Assembly: GCA_964058805.1 (NCBI GenBank)
Contig: CAXKVV010000676.1
Span: 1 to 35,729 of the forward strand
Direction of reading: 5' to 3'
DNA: 35,729 bases
Origin: Schoenoplectus triqueter
Taxonomy: Eukaryota; Streptophyta; Magnoliopsida; Poales; Cyperaceae
Positions 23,467-35,167 of the stretch are shown here, one piece after another. Both the position numbers and the translations under genes were made by a program. Below the pieces are notes generated by a model. It worked only from the letters and a program-made list of their open reading frames with translations. It was not told the DNA's origin and did no database searches. How positions within the stretch are numbered: the stretch's first letter is position 1; the number at the start of each line of letters is the position of its first letter.

Positions 23467-25461
23467 TGAGGCTATGGTGCTTCGCGAAGCACAAAACCTC
23501 CCGTGCTTCGCGTCCGTATCTCGAATTTGAAAGTTCATACGCTCGATCCAAACCGTTGAACATGATCTTCATATTGAAATATCTTTGGAGATCAAATTTT
23601 ATATTTTTTTGAATTTTTTTGCTATTTTTTAAATGAGTATAAAATTTGCTGATCTAACGATTTCTGCACCATCCAAAACTAGCGATTTTGTACCCATCTA
23701 AAAAATAGCAAAAAAATTCAAAAAAATATAAATTTTGATCTCCAAAGATAGTTCAATATGAAGATCATGTTCAACGGTTTGGATCGGGCGTATGAACTTT
23801 TAAATTCGAGATACGGACACGAAGCACGGGAGGTTTTGTGCTTCGCGAAGCACCATAGCCTCACTCTATATATATATATATATGCGGCCATTTTCCGATA
23901 AAATAAAAATATTTCATGCACTCAGACTCAAACTATTTAATTTGTTAGTTATGAAGGGATACTTAAAAATGAACGAATGATGAGGGTGCACTTTTGGTTT
24001 GTTGGCCTAGAGACGTACATTGCCCAAACATTTAACTTGTGCAGATCATGTCTTATTTGGAATCATCTTGCAACCGTTTGCTTTTCTAAGTCTTATTTGG
24101 AATCATCAGTGCAGTGAATATTAATTTTCCTTAATAAGGCATCTTTTATGTCATGGATATATCCAAATTACATGTATATTTACCTCCATTAAGTTTCAAT
24201 TTTTGTAAAAAATCAACCAAAATGAAGTTAAGACAACACTGGTAAGAAGTATGAATGCAGTAATCGGATGGTAAAAGCTACTGATCTGTTCTTATTTTCT
24301 ATGTAACTAATTTATAATATATATTAGTTTGTTTCCCTTGTTAGAATTTGGGCAAATAGGCAGTCTGCTGCAAGATCAAAAGAAAGAAAGGTCAAGTACA
24401 TTGCTGAACTGGAAAACAGGGTAAACACCTTGCGAACCGAGTCGACTACCTTGTCAGCTCAGCTAGCTTTCTTACAGGTGTGAATCTCTCTCAATAGAGT
24501 ATCAGTAACTTACTTGACTGGTACATAATATTTTGTCAGATCAGTTAAGGCATTCCTTCTAATGTACCCTGACTGCTAATTACATGTGATTTATAGCACC
24601 ATTCAGTATCAGTTAAAGCAAGTGTACATCTGAGCACCATGCATACATACCAAAATAATTTTGATATATCCACTTCTACAGTGGTTTTATTAACAACTTT
24701 TTTCATGTGTGTTTGCATGATAATGGTATAGAAAGATACGGATGGATTGACACGTGAAAATGCCGAACTGCGGTCACGCGTACAAAACGTAGAACGACAA
24801 AACCATATGCAAGATAGTAAGTACCTCTATTTTCTATCTTCTATATATAGATAACACAGAAATATTTCATTTTATTGCGCGCGCTCTTTCTGTTCTTTTC
24901 ACTTTTCTTTTATTGCCTATTTTCTGCACAAAGATCTGAAAGCTTACTGGTTTTCTTTTGCTTGATGTAGCATTAAATGACGCTTTAAGAATGGAGATTA
25001 ATAGTCTGAAGATTGCGACTGGCCAAGTGGTTCCAAACAGTGGGTCAGCAGGGATGATGCCCTTTGGTGTGCCCCAAAACTTTGCTCTTAACCCACAATT
25101 TTACAGTGGGCCCCGCACAATCAACCAACCACCCGGAATCCATCCACCTCTCATGTTAGCACAGCAGCTGCAGCTGAACAGACCATCACACCAGCGCCCG
25201 CACCAGATCCCGCCACCACAGATCATCATGCAACAACAACAATCCATGATGCAGCAGCAGCAAGCACAAATGAGGATGCCTTCCCCGGCTCAAGCGATGA
25301 TAAGATCGCAACCGCTAGTAATGATGCCACCACAAGGTCAGGGGATGATGAGGCAGCACAGCATGATGCTGGCTAGCAGCCATCATGCCAATCAGCAAAT
25401 CAAAGGACCTATGATTGTGAATAAGTCAGAGATGGAGGGTAATTTTGAAAACTTCAATTGA
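21714..25461 (+). CDS. Group I bZIP transcription factor (VIP1/RF2a/bZIP29 type)
   Basis: Exons 21714-22378, 24345-24477, 24732-24816 and 24971-25461 join in frame (phases 2, 0, 1) to 457 residues. The start at 21714 is the first ATG in frame and has a good context (caccATGa). The DNA-contact helix is N226-x7-K234 (NRQSAARSK): lysine instead of arginine at this place marks group I bZIPs. Leucines follow at 244, 251, 258, 265, 272 and 279, then V286, with L300 and L307 further on, a long zipper. The N-terminus has HRRAQS (residues 26-31), an HxRxxS site of the kind bound by 14-3-3 proteins when phosphorylated in VIP1/RSG relatives, and RHRYSLS before the basic region. A Gly/Ser repeat precedes it; the C-terminus is rich in Gln, Met and Pro, activation-domain-like. 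Such factors shuttle between cytoplasm and nucleus in osmotic or mechanical responses. Which member it is cannot be told. Confidence 0.93.
22648..23096 (+). repeat. Dispersed repeat starting AGTATTTTGTCCGTGCGTTG
   Basis: Inside bZIP intron 1. The start attagtattttgtccgtgcgttgttacagtg resembles attagtataatgtccgtgcgttgtaacgga at 9983-10012, and the end tttaataaggagtatagata resembles the end of a widespread plant element whose copies begin GTGCCCGTGCGTTGCAACGG. Superfamily not assigned; no coding remnant seen. Limits are approximate. Confidence 0.5.
23435..23883. repeat. TA-associated foldback MITE, copy C, near-perfect palindrome
   Basis: Between (TA)n at 23435-23463 and (TA)n at 23868-23883 lies a palindrome with arms of about 190 bp (left 23464-23653, right 23680-23867), ends gagtgaggctatggtgcttc and its complement. 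Very few mismatches separate the arms, so it is probably the youngest member in the window. It lies in intron 1 of the bZIP gene. Confidence 0.92.
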
Positions 25462-25465
25462 TTAG

Positions 25466-25660
25466 TTTTTTTTTTTTTTTTTTTTTTGTAAGATCCTTTG
25501 CACATATAAGATCAGTCTGATTTCGGTATATATATAACATCACTAGTTGTAAATGCCTATTCTTCATCTAGCAATTAAACACGAAAATAAAAGGAAGGAA
25601 ATCAATTCGATTGCTATGGACCCGAATTGAAGGAGAGGAGAGGAGAGGAGAGGAGAGGAG
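25466..25660. repeat. Poly(T) run and GGAGA microsatellite after the bZIP stop
   Basis: A run of about 22 T at 25466-25487 begins five bases after the stop codon; (GGAGA)n with about five units lies at 25631-25660. The 3' untranslated region of the bZIP gene probably includes the T run. No poly(A) signal was placed. Confidence 0.6.
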
Positions 25661-26570
25661 GGGAATTTATTTTTCTTATTTTTTAATTTTACATTTTCCC
25701 ATAATGGCATGCTTATAAATTGCCACCTCCATGATCTCCCGTCCTGCTCCAAATTGCTATAAAACTCAGAAGCTCTGGAGTTATTTTTGGGCACTACATT
25801 TTATGCTCATCTTCTTTGCCTTATATTATAGATAAAAAATAAATTACCACTCTAATTATTGCTTTTCTTTTTTGTTTCTGGAGAACTGTTTTCTTGAGTG
25901 TATACTGGCATGGTGATTGCCACAATTTTGGTCTACTCTGTAAACAATAGCATATTCAATATTTTTATTAAATATTATGTTAATTCATTTCAAACCAACT
26001 CATTTTTGTATATTTCCAGCCTAGTTATTTGCACCTCATTAATAATTAATATTGCAAATTTGGGCAGATTTATCTCGATGATGCTTAAAAAGATGATAAA
26101 ATAATGAATGACTTCAATTCTTGACTTTATTGAAGAGATTTTTTTGACGTAATATTAAAGAGAATTAAATGTATTGATATAGGATTTATTGAATTTGATA
26201 TGAAAGAACCGACGAGACGATGACTTGAAGATCTTTAATAGGATGATTATGGTAAATAAAGCGTCTACTTTTATCAATTAAATTCAAATATCGATTAAAA
26301 GTAGGTTATATCTACAAATTCACCACTCAGCCTTCATAATTTCTGTCTTATAGAGATCCCCCCTCACGTTCTATTTTTGTTGAGAGAAACTCCATCAAAA
26401 AATAATGATAAAAGAAACTTTATTTTGAGTTAAAATGGTTTAACATTATTACAATGAAAGACAATTAAAACACATGTACTTGTAATTTAGATACATTGGA
26501 TAAATGTAATAATAACTTTAAAGTTACTAATAATATTATTATGGACAATATATATGAGAAGTAATAACTA
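25661..26570. other. Intergenic stretch, no gene supported
   Basis: AT-rich. A 68-codon open frame at 25898-26104 has a hydrophobic, low-complexity translation and no family resemblance; rejected as a gene. Confidence 0.4.
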
Positions 26571-27340
26571 TTTTTTTTGACAAAAGCAGACAAAATACCT
26601 ATTATTTTTCATTTCTTTTCAGAAAAACATACAAAACTAAAATAGAGTTTAAATGGAGAAAACAAAAGTATCAAGCCAAAAATATACAACCATCAAAAGA
26701 ACTTCCTCAACAACAACTAACAACCTGATCAAACAAACCGATACAAAACAACAATGATAAAACCCTAATCTTCAATAAATGTCAGAATAGCTTCATCCCG
26801 ACAATGATTTTTCAGAGAACTGTAGTACCTATTCAAGCATAGAATAAATGTGCAACTTTAAGAATAAAACATTAAATAACTAGACACTGAGATATGAAAA
26901 AATCATTCTATTTTGATCATTCCAACGAATCCAACAAATCACTACAATTAAAGATAAGAAAAATGTCAATCCAAACCCGTTAAGTGCAAATCCGAATCCT
27001 ATAAATCATGCATAGATGATAAATTCAATGAAATGTTTGTTATTACAAACATTAAAACAACATCAGAAATCATTCATAAATGGACAGGAAAAAAACATAT
27101 GAGTAACAAACTCACTATCAAGAAAAAATGCGCAAGATAAATCGGCCATCCATCCTTTTTTTGCTAAATTATCTATCGTTAAGATCTTATTTTGTAGCAC
27201 CAGTCAAAGAAAACATATAATTTTAAGTGGTATTTATAAATCCAATAGCTGAGTCATAGAATAATTGAGACACTCATTATCCATAAAAAATAAGTACATA
27301 AAACAAATAGAAAAAAATGTCTTTAGAATCCAATTCTGAT
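26571..27340 (-). mobile_element. 5'-truncated LINE, zinc-binding (zf-RVT) end
   Basis: Reading the minus strand, about 27210-27080 gives LVLQNKILTIDNLAKKGW and then MADLSC...THMFFSCPF, the conserved tail region of plant L1-type LINE reverse transcriptases (W-L-x..K-I-L-T-x-D-N-L, then Cys...His..FF.CPF). A stop follows shortly and the frame is broken further on (CWIRWNDQNRMIF recalls the W..W..RN.. part). A run of eight T at 26571-26578 is a poly(A) tail on the element strand, marking its 3' end. The reverse transcriptase core and endonuclease are absent. The upstream limit is uncertain. Confidence 0.78.
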
Positions 27341-27344
27341 AAAA

Positions 27345-27420
27345 AATAATGAATTCATATCAGATTTATTTATCTTCAGATCATATTAACTCGGATCAGA
27401 TCAATAATGAACACCCCTAA
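27345..27420 (+). repeat. End fragment of a GGGTCGGGT-family element
   Basis: gaattcatatcagatttatttatcttcagatcat...ggatcagatcaataatgaacacccct matches the right ends of the copies at 13932-14287 and 18423-18820. The remainder of the element is missing; the LINE scrap adjoins it on the left. Confidence 0.7.
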
Positions 27421-27710
27421 TTATAATACTCAGGGTAGATGTAAGAAGAGTCGGGGTCAGTTGTCCTCATAAATATTCTTGTTGAAAAATAAATTTATAT
27501 TGAAGATATTTTTTTTTTTCAAATTTTAACCTCCTAAAAAAAATAGTTTTTTTTTTATCCCTGATCCAAAGTTTGGCTCCGTGCCTGGTAATACCTGAGG
27601 AAAAGCTCAAAGCTAGAGAAGCAAAAAAGAGCACAATATGCGAGTTATATGTAGCTCGAAAATCATAATAAGTTTATATTAGAAAATAAGATTAAAAATA
27701 GGGGAGAAAT

Positions 27711-28052
27711 CACTTAACAATGATTATTTTGATAATTTTGGATTTTCAAATAAATTCAAAAATCTTTAAAATAGATTTTTTTATAGATATGTTCTTTTAC
27801 TTATAAATTGATAATGATTCAAATTTTATGTAATTATATTAATGTTTGATAGTCCATCAAAAACTATTAAACTGAAATCATCATAAATGCATAAAATTAT
27901 GATGGTATTTAATGGACTATCAAATGATAATGAAATTAGATAAAATTTGAAACACTATCAATCTATAAGTAAAATAACGTATTTATTATTTTTTTTACTT
28001 TGAAGATTTTTTATAATTATTTGAAAATCTATGATAAGATTATGAAAATCTC
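27711..28052. repeat. MITE, TIR family ATCACTTGACAATGG, copy C
   Basis: Starts gggagaaatcacttaacaatgattattttgataattttgg. Internal arms pair (gttcttttacttataaattgataatgattcaaattttat with ataaaatttgaaacactatcaatctataagtaaaat; gtttgatagtccatcaaaaac with its partner). The right end is decayed (gaaaatctatgataagattatgaaaatc). Confidence 0.8.
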
Positions 28053-28600
28053 TAGTCCTTATTAAGTGTATAAGTGTCATGATCCTGCAACAGTCAGGAT
28101 TGATTGAAATTCATTGATTAATTTTTGAAGAAAACATGAATCGTTAGATATATTAAGATTTTTTTGTGACGTGATAGATTATAACGAATATATTAAAGTC
28201 TTTATTACATTCATAACACATATGTTACATTAAAATTATACAATTTGTGATATCTCTTTCCTAAAAGATATTATTCTACTGAAGAATTTATCAAATTTAA
28301 AATATAATTATACATTTAAAAAAATATGATTATTGCATAAAATATTTAATTAATTAATTATATTTTTGTTTTTTATTTTATTTATCATCATATTTTATAC
28401 TGAAATATATTTTTAAATTTTAATATAAAAATATTATTATATAAAAATTATCCGTAGTAAAATACGAATAATATACTCCCTGAATGAAGGGGACGAATTG
28501 TCAAGACTCGAGATATACCTCCCCTTCAAAATATGGGACGGATTCACGGAGAGGACTGACTGAATGAATGAAAGGGCCATCGATTACAAATTTATAATGT

Positions 28601-28650
28601 AGCAGTTTAGTCCTTTACAAATAGCACAGGGGCAGTTTAGTCCTTTACAG
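28601..28650 (+). promoter_or_regulatory. Duplicated GCAGTTTAGTCCTTTACA box upstream of PCFS4-like gene
   Basis: gcagtttagtcctttaca occurs at about 28602-28619 and 28632-28649, 30 bp apart, some 250 bp before the start codon. Position suggests promoter or leader. No known factor site was recognised in it. Confidence 0.45.
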
Positions 28651-28743
28651 ATTATAATGCTGCTCCAAGAACATTTAAAGATGCCCAAAGCAGCTCCCCA
28701 CCTCGCATTCTCTTCCCCTCCTTGGGGCCTCTCTTTCTCGCCA

Positions 28744-28920
28744 AACCCTAGACCTTGCATGATTTCTGCATCTCTTCTGTTGTGCCGTAGCCCATAGGAG
28801 TAACTTTAAGCTAACTTTTACTCGCCGACCAAACAATTTATCAAGAGATCGACCTTTCGTATCTCTTTTTATCATGGAGGAAGAGAGGTACGCAAACACA
28901 AACCCTAACCCTAACCCTAG
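28744..28920 (+). promoter_or_regulatory. Telobox motifs around the PCFS4-like start
   Basis: aaaccctag lies in the presumed leader at 28743-28751 and acaaaccctaaccctaaccc-tag at about 28901-28920 inside the first codons, where it encodes NPNPNP. AAACCCTA boxes near plant transcription starts bind TRB/Pur-alpha-type proteins and are common in growth-related genes. Any role here is inference. Confidence 0.5.
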
Positions 28921-31900
28921 TTCCCAGAATAAGCTCCCAGCGCCGTCGGTTCTTCTTGATCGCTTTAAGTCGATGGTACGGGAAAGAGACGATGAGATGC
29001 GAATCCTAAACCCTGATCAATCTCCGCTTCCGTTGGATGTGACCGAGGTTGTGACCTTCTATGATCAGCTTCTGAGAGAACTCACCTTCAATTCGAAGCC
29101 AGTCATAACCGAGCTCACGATTCTGGCAGATGATTACAGACCCTTTGCTGAGGGGATAGCCGATGCGATCTGTACAAGGATTTCTGAGGTCGAGCCCAAC
29201 CTGAGCTGTTTGTTATATATTCGGAAATTTTTCTTAGTTACAGATGTAGTTTTTGTACAGAAAAAAAGATGTGTCGAAATGGAGATTTCAGCTGGTTGTC
29301 TTGTGTCTTTAGTTTTTTTTTCTTTATTCCTTTATTTATTTTTTTGCAAGTATTTTTATTATTAATTTTTCTTCTGCGCTCGGAGAGAACATGTACGCTA
29401 AGCAATTAGTTTTATTCCAAATTAAAAAAAAACGTAAACCACCACCTGACAATATAGATGATAATTGTGTGCTACTAACAGAAATTCAGTAAGCAGATGA
29501 TTTAGTAACTGTGAATTGTCAGTTAGTCGGATCATCTCAAATTTGAACTTTGTCATAGTTTGAATTTGGGATTGAACTATTTTATAAGAATTAAAAGTAT
29601 CACACTTATCTGATTCTGAAATCAGCTGCAGTTGCATCAATGTCGGAGGCATCTGAAAAACTGTGATTCTGTTCCAGAATTTTGTGCAGCTTGTGTTTTT
29701 AACACTCATAAATGATGTAATCTCAATTGAGCATCGAGAAAATACATAATCACTAAAATGTTAGAAGGATTGATGGGAAGTGGGGAGAAAATGATCTGTG
29801 GTACCAAATTGGTATAAGGTCCGTTACTAATAGTACTTACCAGACCAGCCTGTTTGGTAAAGTACAGTTGTCTGGTACATAAATCATTGTGCTGTAATGG
29901 TAGTAATCTTACCTGACCTAGTTGGTTTGCTCTTGAGGTACTGTATGTTTTACCTTGCAAAATCAATCACAGAATAGATGTTTGATTGAGCTAACATTTG
30001 AACTTGGTTCAATCTGATTTGCTTGCTACGAAAGCTGTTAACTTCTGTAACTAATGCTTTCGTATTGTGACACAGACTTATTAGCTTGATTTTAGTATTG
30101 AATAAAGGGTAAACAAGTTTGTACTTGTACCAACAATACCCAGATCACCGGTGCTAATGATTACCGTACCAATGGCTTCTTTTTATTAATGGAACAACTG
30201 TTGATTTAGAGCATCTTCATCCCACTTGCAAATAGACTTGCTATTTCTTACATGGCACTTGCAATTATGATTTTAGGTATGAAGACTGTTTGCTAATTAA
30301 GCATACTTGCTAAATTAGCAAGTCTGTCAGAAATGTCATGTCAGATTAAGCAATTGGGCTGAGGGTGTTCATTTATGGGATGAAAGATGAAGGGTTGTGA
30401 AAATTTGAAATTGGTCCATGAGAAACCAACAACTGTTTTTAGTTCTTAATATTAAATTATTATGTGGGCTTCTCTCTTTGAAAGTTAACCTGGCAATTCA
30501 TTGAATTAAATTGTTTTAAGTGGTTGATGTGAAGATTTAAGCACTTGTTATGTTGGAGATGCGTCGCTAATTAGCTGAGTTTTTGAAGGGCCTTGGTGAT
30601 ATTAGAATGTTTCCGAGTGTTATTAAATTTGATTGAATTGATTAACAAAGTCCAATTTGTCATAATGGATTCAGCTTTGGAATTGGAAGCCAAAAATTAT
30701 ACCGTTAATCTTGTAATATTGTCGGTCTGGTCCATTTGCTAGTTCACCTGCAGTTTTATGTAAAAGCATCAGATGTATATACTCACATACTGCAAGAACT
30801 AAAATATCTGTAGTACACGTGTTACCTCATCATTGTATTATATTATTGTTTCTTTCAGGTAGCGCCAGACCAGAAATTACCATCTCTGTACCTTCTAGAT
30901 AGCATAGTGAAGAATATAGGAGGGGAGTACATCCGCCCTTTCACAGCCCGGTTGCCTGAAGTCTTCATCGACGCGTACACCCGTGTGCATCCAAGCCAGT
31001 ACCAAGCTATGCGGCACCTCTTCAAGACCTGGTCCCAGGTCTTCCCTTCCAGTGTTCTCCGAAAACTAGAGGATGCACTGCAGTTCAACTCATCCTCTTC
31101 CTCTGGTGCAGCTCATCAGCAGAAGCAGGTGACAGGCCCTGTCAAACGGGCTCCAACGGACTTGTCAATTGCCTCACCTCGCACATCTCGTATCCATGTG
31201 AACCCAAAGTATCTAGAGTCTCCATACCAGATCAAGAGCTCTGCCATGGTACGTTTTCATTTGAAACTGTTGCCTTACTGGCTCACTGGTGCAAGAGTAT
31301 TATGGTTCTAATCTGTACGGTCTTGCATTTGAAGTTTGTTTATGGATTAGCAATTGCCTACTATTATCAATATATTTAGAGGATGGATTAACTTTAGAAT
31401 GCTTTAGTTACAACATTTATGTTACCTGTTAGCTATGAGATGAAGTACTATCACAGCTTACAACATCAGGGATAAGAATATAAGATGAACACTATTTCTG
31501 TCAAAATATATAAAAAAGAGGAAAGATAAATGAATGAAGCTAGTAGCATGTTTAAAGAAAAACCAAAGATTTATTAGTTCAACATTGGTACCTAGAATTC
31601 TTTGGTTTGGTCTTATTTTTTTTTTATCAGGCACAGTCTGCGGGGTCTGCTGACCATAAAAAAGTTAACACCTATGGGGCTGAACATATTGAGCAGCATG
31701 CCACAGAGAGTCCCAGAGGATGGTCTACCATGTCGCCAAGTCATCATGTACCACTCCCCCCCCCCCTTGTGCACGCACGCGCACACACATACACATAGAT
31801 GATGTTACTATCCACCTACGTTACCCCGGTAACTTCATATACCCAGCCGAACAAGTATCGGGTGTGTATCAGGTGCGGGAACATGTCGGGTGCATATTGG

Positions 31901-34624
31901 GTATGCCATGTGGCGTATCTGATTGTTTTAATGGGTTTGACCGACTCGTTCGGTCTCTGGTACGGTTGCGTGCGGTCAAAATTCAGAAAATTGAGTGCAT
32001 GAATGTGATTTGAACCCAAGAAGTGAGCTATACCCATTAATGCATGAAACCACCACACCATCTCTTCATTTGGGTTAGTAGTGGGTTTGACATATATATA
32101 TATTATAGCCATTAACATAAAATGATGCACTTATCTATTTTTTGATTTTTTTTTTGTGTATTATATATTTGTTTTATTTTAAATATTGTATATTCCTGTA
32201 CCCATATCCCAAATTTTTAAAAATTGATGTACCGCTGCACCCGCACTGCATCTGATACGGTACTCGCACCCACACCTGTGCAATATAGTATCCACTGTAT
32301 TTTTGTTAGCATGATTCCTTTTCATTATCTACTGAATTGTTTGCTGCAGTTTGTAGCTTATAGACGTTTGTCTTTGAGTGCCCACAGTTCTTTTGTTGGT
32401 TCATATGTTGCTCGCTTTGTTCCTTCTGAATAGATAAATATAATAATTATTTTCCCCCATTCATTTAGTATGGAGGAGATCGTGGAGAGGTACACCCACT
32501 GCGAGTTGGGTCAATGGTCGGCGCACATCCAAGTGCATACAGTCAAGATGTATCATTGCCATTTCCTTCTAGAAGAAGCAGCATTCTCCCTCCACCAAAG
32601 TCTATATCACCAACCCAAATTGGAATTCGACGGTCTCGATCACCCCCTGCTGACCTATACACAGACAAGCCATCCACCTCCCGTATCTTCAGAAATGGGT
32701 ATCGGGCCCACAATCCAAATCCGCGTGAGCTCATAGATGCCTATGGAGGCGACAACAGGAAGATTCAAAGGCTAGAAAATGAGAGAGAATGGAAGAGGTC
32801 AGAAGAAGAGGAATTTGTATGGGAAGACATGAGCCCGACATTCTCAGATCGTATTAGAAGGGAACAAAGAGACAGGATCAGTTTGTATGGAGCTGGGGCA
32901 GTTGGTAGCCTGGTTGGATTGGACCGACCTGATTTGAGGCCAGTTGAGCTCAGTTACAGGAGGAGTTGGCCTGCTCGGGGTCGGTTGGGTCCAATTGAGG
33001 ACCGGGGCTATGTGTTGGAAGAGAGAAAACCTATTTCTAGTGTATGTATACTAGCTTGCATTTTTTTTAAAGTGTCATTTTCTTAATTGTGGAAATCAGT
33101 GTAGATGTAGTCTAATTGGGGGTAATTGAGGTTTAATGTCCTTCTTGATGCATACAATAATTATGGGGAATATGAGGCTTGACTTTTTTAATGTGGTGCT
33201 TAATTATTTACAAACTCATTTGATGGTTATTTAGGCGTGAGTGCTGTTAACTTTGTTATTCTAAAGTAAAAGGGGTCCCATTTTACAACAGAATTGCAGT
33301 ATCTTATTCTTTGCATTTCTTTGCGTGATTGCTGTAATGCTGTTCATCCTTGCATATGCAGTTTGGAGATACCACAGCATACAAGAAATATGAAGGTAGT
33401 ATTCTGCCTCATACTGACACTCTCCCATACCGCCACCTGAACTCAAATCATGTACATGAACCCTGTAAAGTACCACCATCCAATGGATCAACACTCATGC
33501 AAGCACACCATGGTGCGCCACATCAAGTTCGACCATCTCACAACCCTGCCACAGTCAGCCGTGTCATGCCACCTCCATTAAGTGCTCATCGAAGGTCATC
33601 AATTGGTCCACATGAGAACATATCTGCAGCACATAACTCTATCCGATCACTACCTCCGAAACCTGATTATAGCAGAAATGCAGTTGATACCTTCATAGAT
33701 CCCAACAAGCCGTCTGTTTTCGTGTCGAGTGTGTCAGCCAGCGCATTTCCAGTACCTGTAACTGTTGCGGGCCATATACCAGCTCAGCAACCAATAACAA
33801 TTATGCATACACAAGGAATTATGACACCTCCTGTCACAGGTGATCTGGCACCACCAATGGCAGGACTGCCTCAGTTATTGCAACCTCAGTTGCTTGCAGG
33901 GGCTGTTGGTGCTCCTTTGCCTGGAAGCATTAGTATGATGCCGCCTCCACCCCCTGGCCCACATCTTCCCTCATCGTCTCAAGCAGGACTGACATCTCTG
34001 CCTACTGGGCCTGCACAGTTACCTAGTGGTGCTCCTGCTGCTGTCACAGGCCTGCTTAGTACACTTATGGCTCAAGGCCTGATCACACTGAAGCCACAAC
34101 AAACACCATCTCAGGTACTACTAACAAGAGAGTATTTCATTTATTCTGAATATGTATATCAGTGTTGTAACAAACAACCGACAACATCGATTAGTCAGCT
34201 GATTAAGTGTAATCGGTTGGTAAACTGTCACATATTATAGTCGGCCAATTATGTTTTTTTAGGCAAAATATTGTTATACATTCAAATCATATAAATTTCA
34301 TTTGAACTCTAAATTTGACAATTAAACACTTTATATAAAACTAGAATACATTAATTTTAATTTGATTTCAATTTTTTACTCAAACATGCATTCATGAAAT
34401 TATATTTTTTTTTCAAAATGATTGAAAAGATCATGGATTCGGTAATTTAATTTCTAAAATAAAACCAATAAAGAAAAATATTATCAAGTGTATAAATAAC
34501 TAAATTCGGTTGGAATTATTAATATATTCATATAATAGAATATGAACGTCGAACTGCCCGCAAAAATCCAATTAATCGCTTAATGTTACTCCTTCGGTCC
34601 ATTAAGTGCATTGCGTTATTTACA

Positions 34625-34655
<31 letters not shown>

Positions 34656-35136
34656 GAGAGAGAGAGTTTGGTTATTGTGCTTCCAGTAGCACTTCAATCG
34701 AAACGCTACCACTCGAAATTTTAATTTAAATAGCTCAATAAAATCTTTATATCATAATCTGATAGAATACTAATTTTTATCGTGTTTGGAATTAATTTAC
34801 TATGCTTAATATTTTTTTATAACAAAATGGACGATTCAACCGTGCAAAATGATTTTCATATGAATATCTAGATGTAGATCAAAATTTATTTTTTTAAAAT
34901 TTTTTATTATTTTTTAAGATAGTTAGAAAATCACTTGATTATTTATTATGATTCATTCAAAAGAAGCGATTTTCTAACTATCTTATAAAGTAGTAAAAAA
35001 ATTCTAAAAAATATAAAATTTGGTCTACATCTAGATATTCATACAAAAATCATTTTATACGGTTGGATCGATCATTTACACTTTGATGACAAATAACTGA
35101 TCCATAGCACATGAGCAATATAGTACCATAGCCTAA

Positions 35137-35167
<31 letters not shown>

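Noticed and set aside
23303..23921. Two minus-strand open frames with YIYIYIY runs
   Set aside because: They are the two arms of the palindromic MITE plus its TA microsatellites read as protein.
31816..32130. 104-codon minus-strand frame and several + frames in PCFS4-like intron 3
   Set aside because: They lie in repeat-like intron sequence between two exons that join in phase, and show no family motif.
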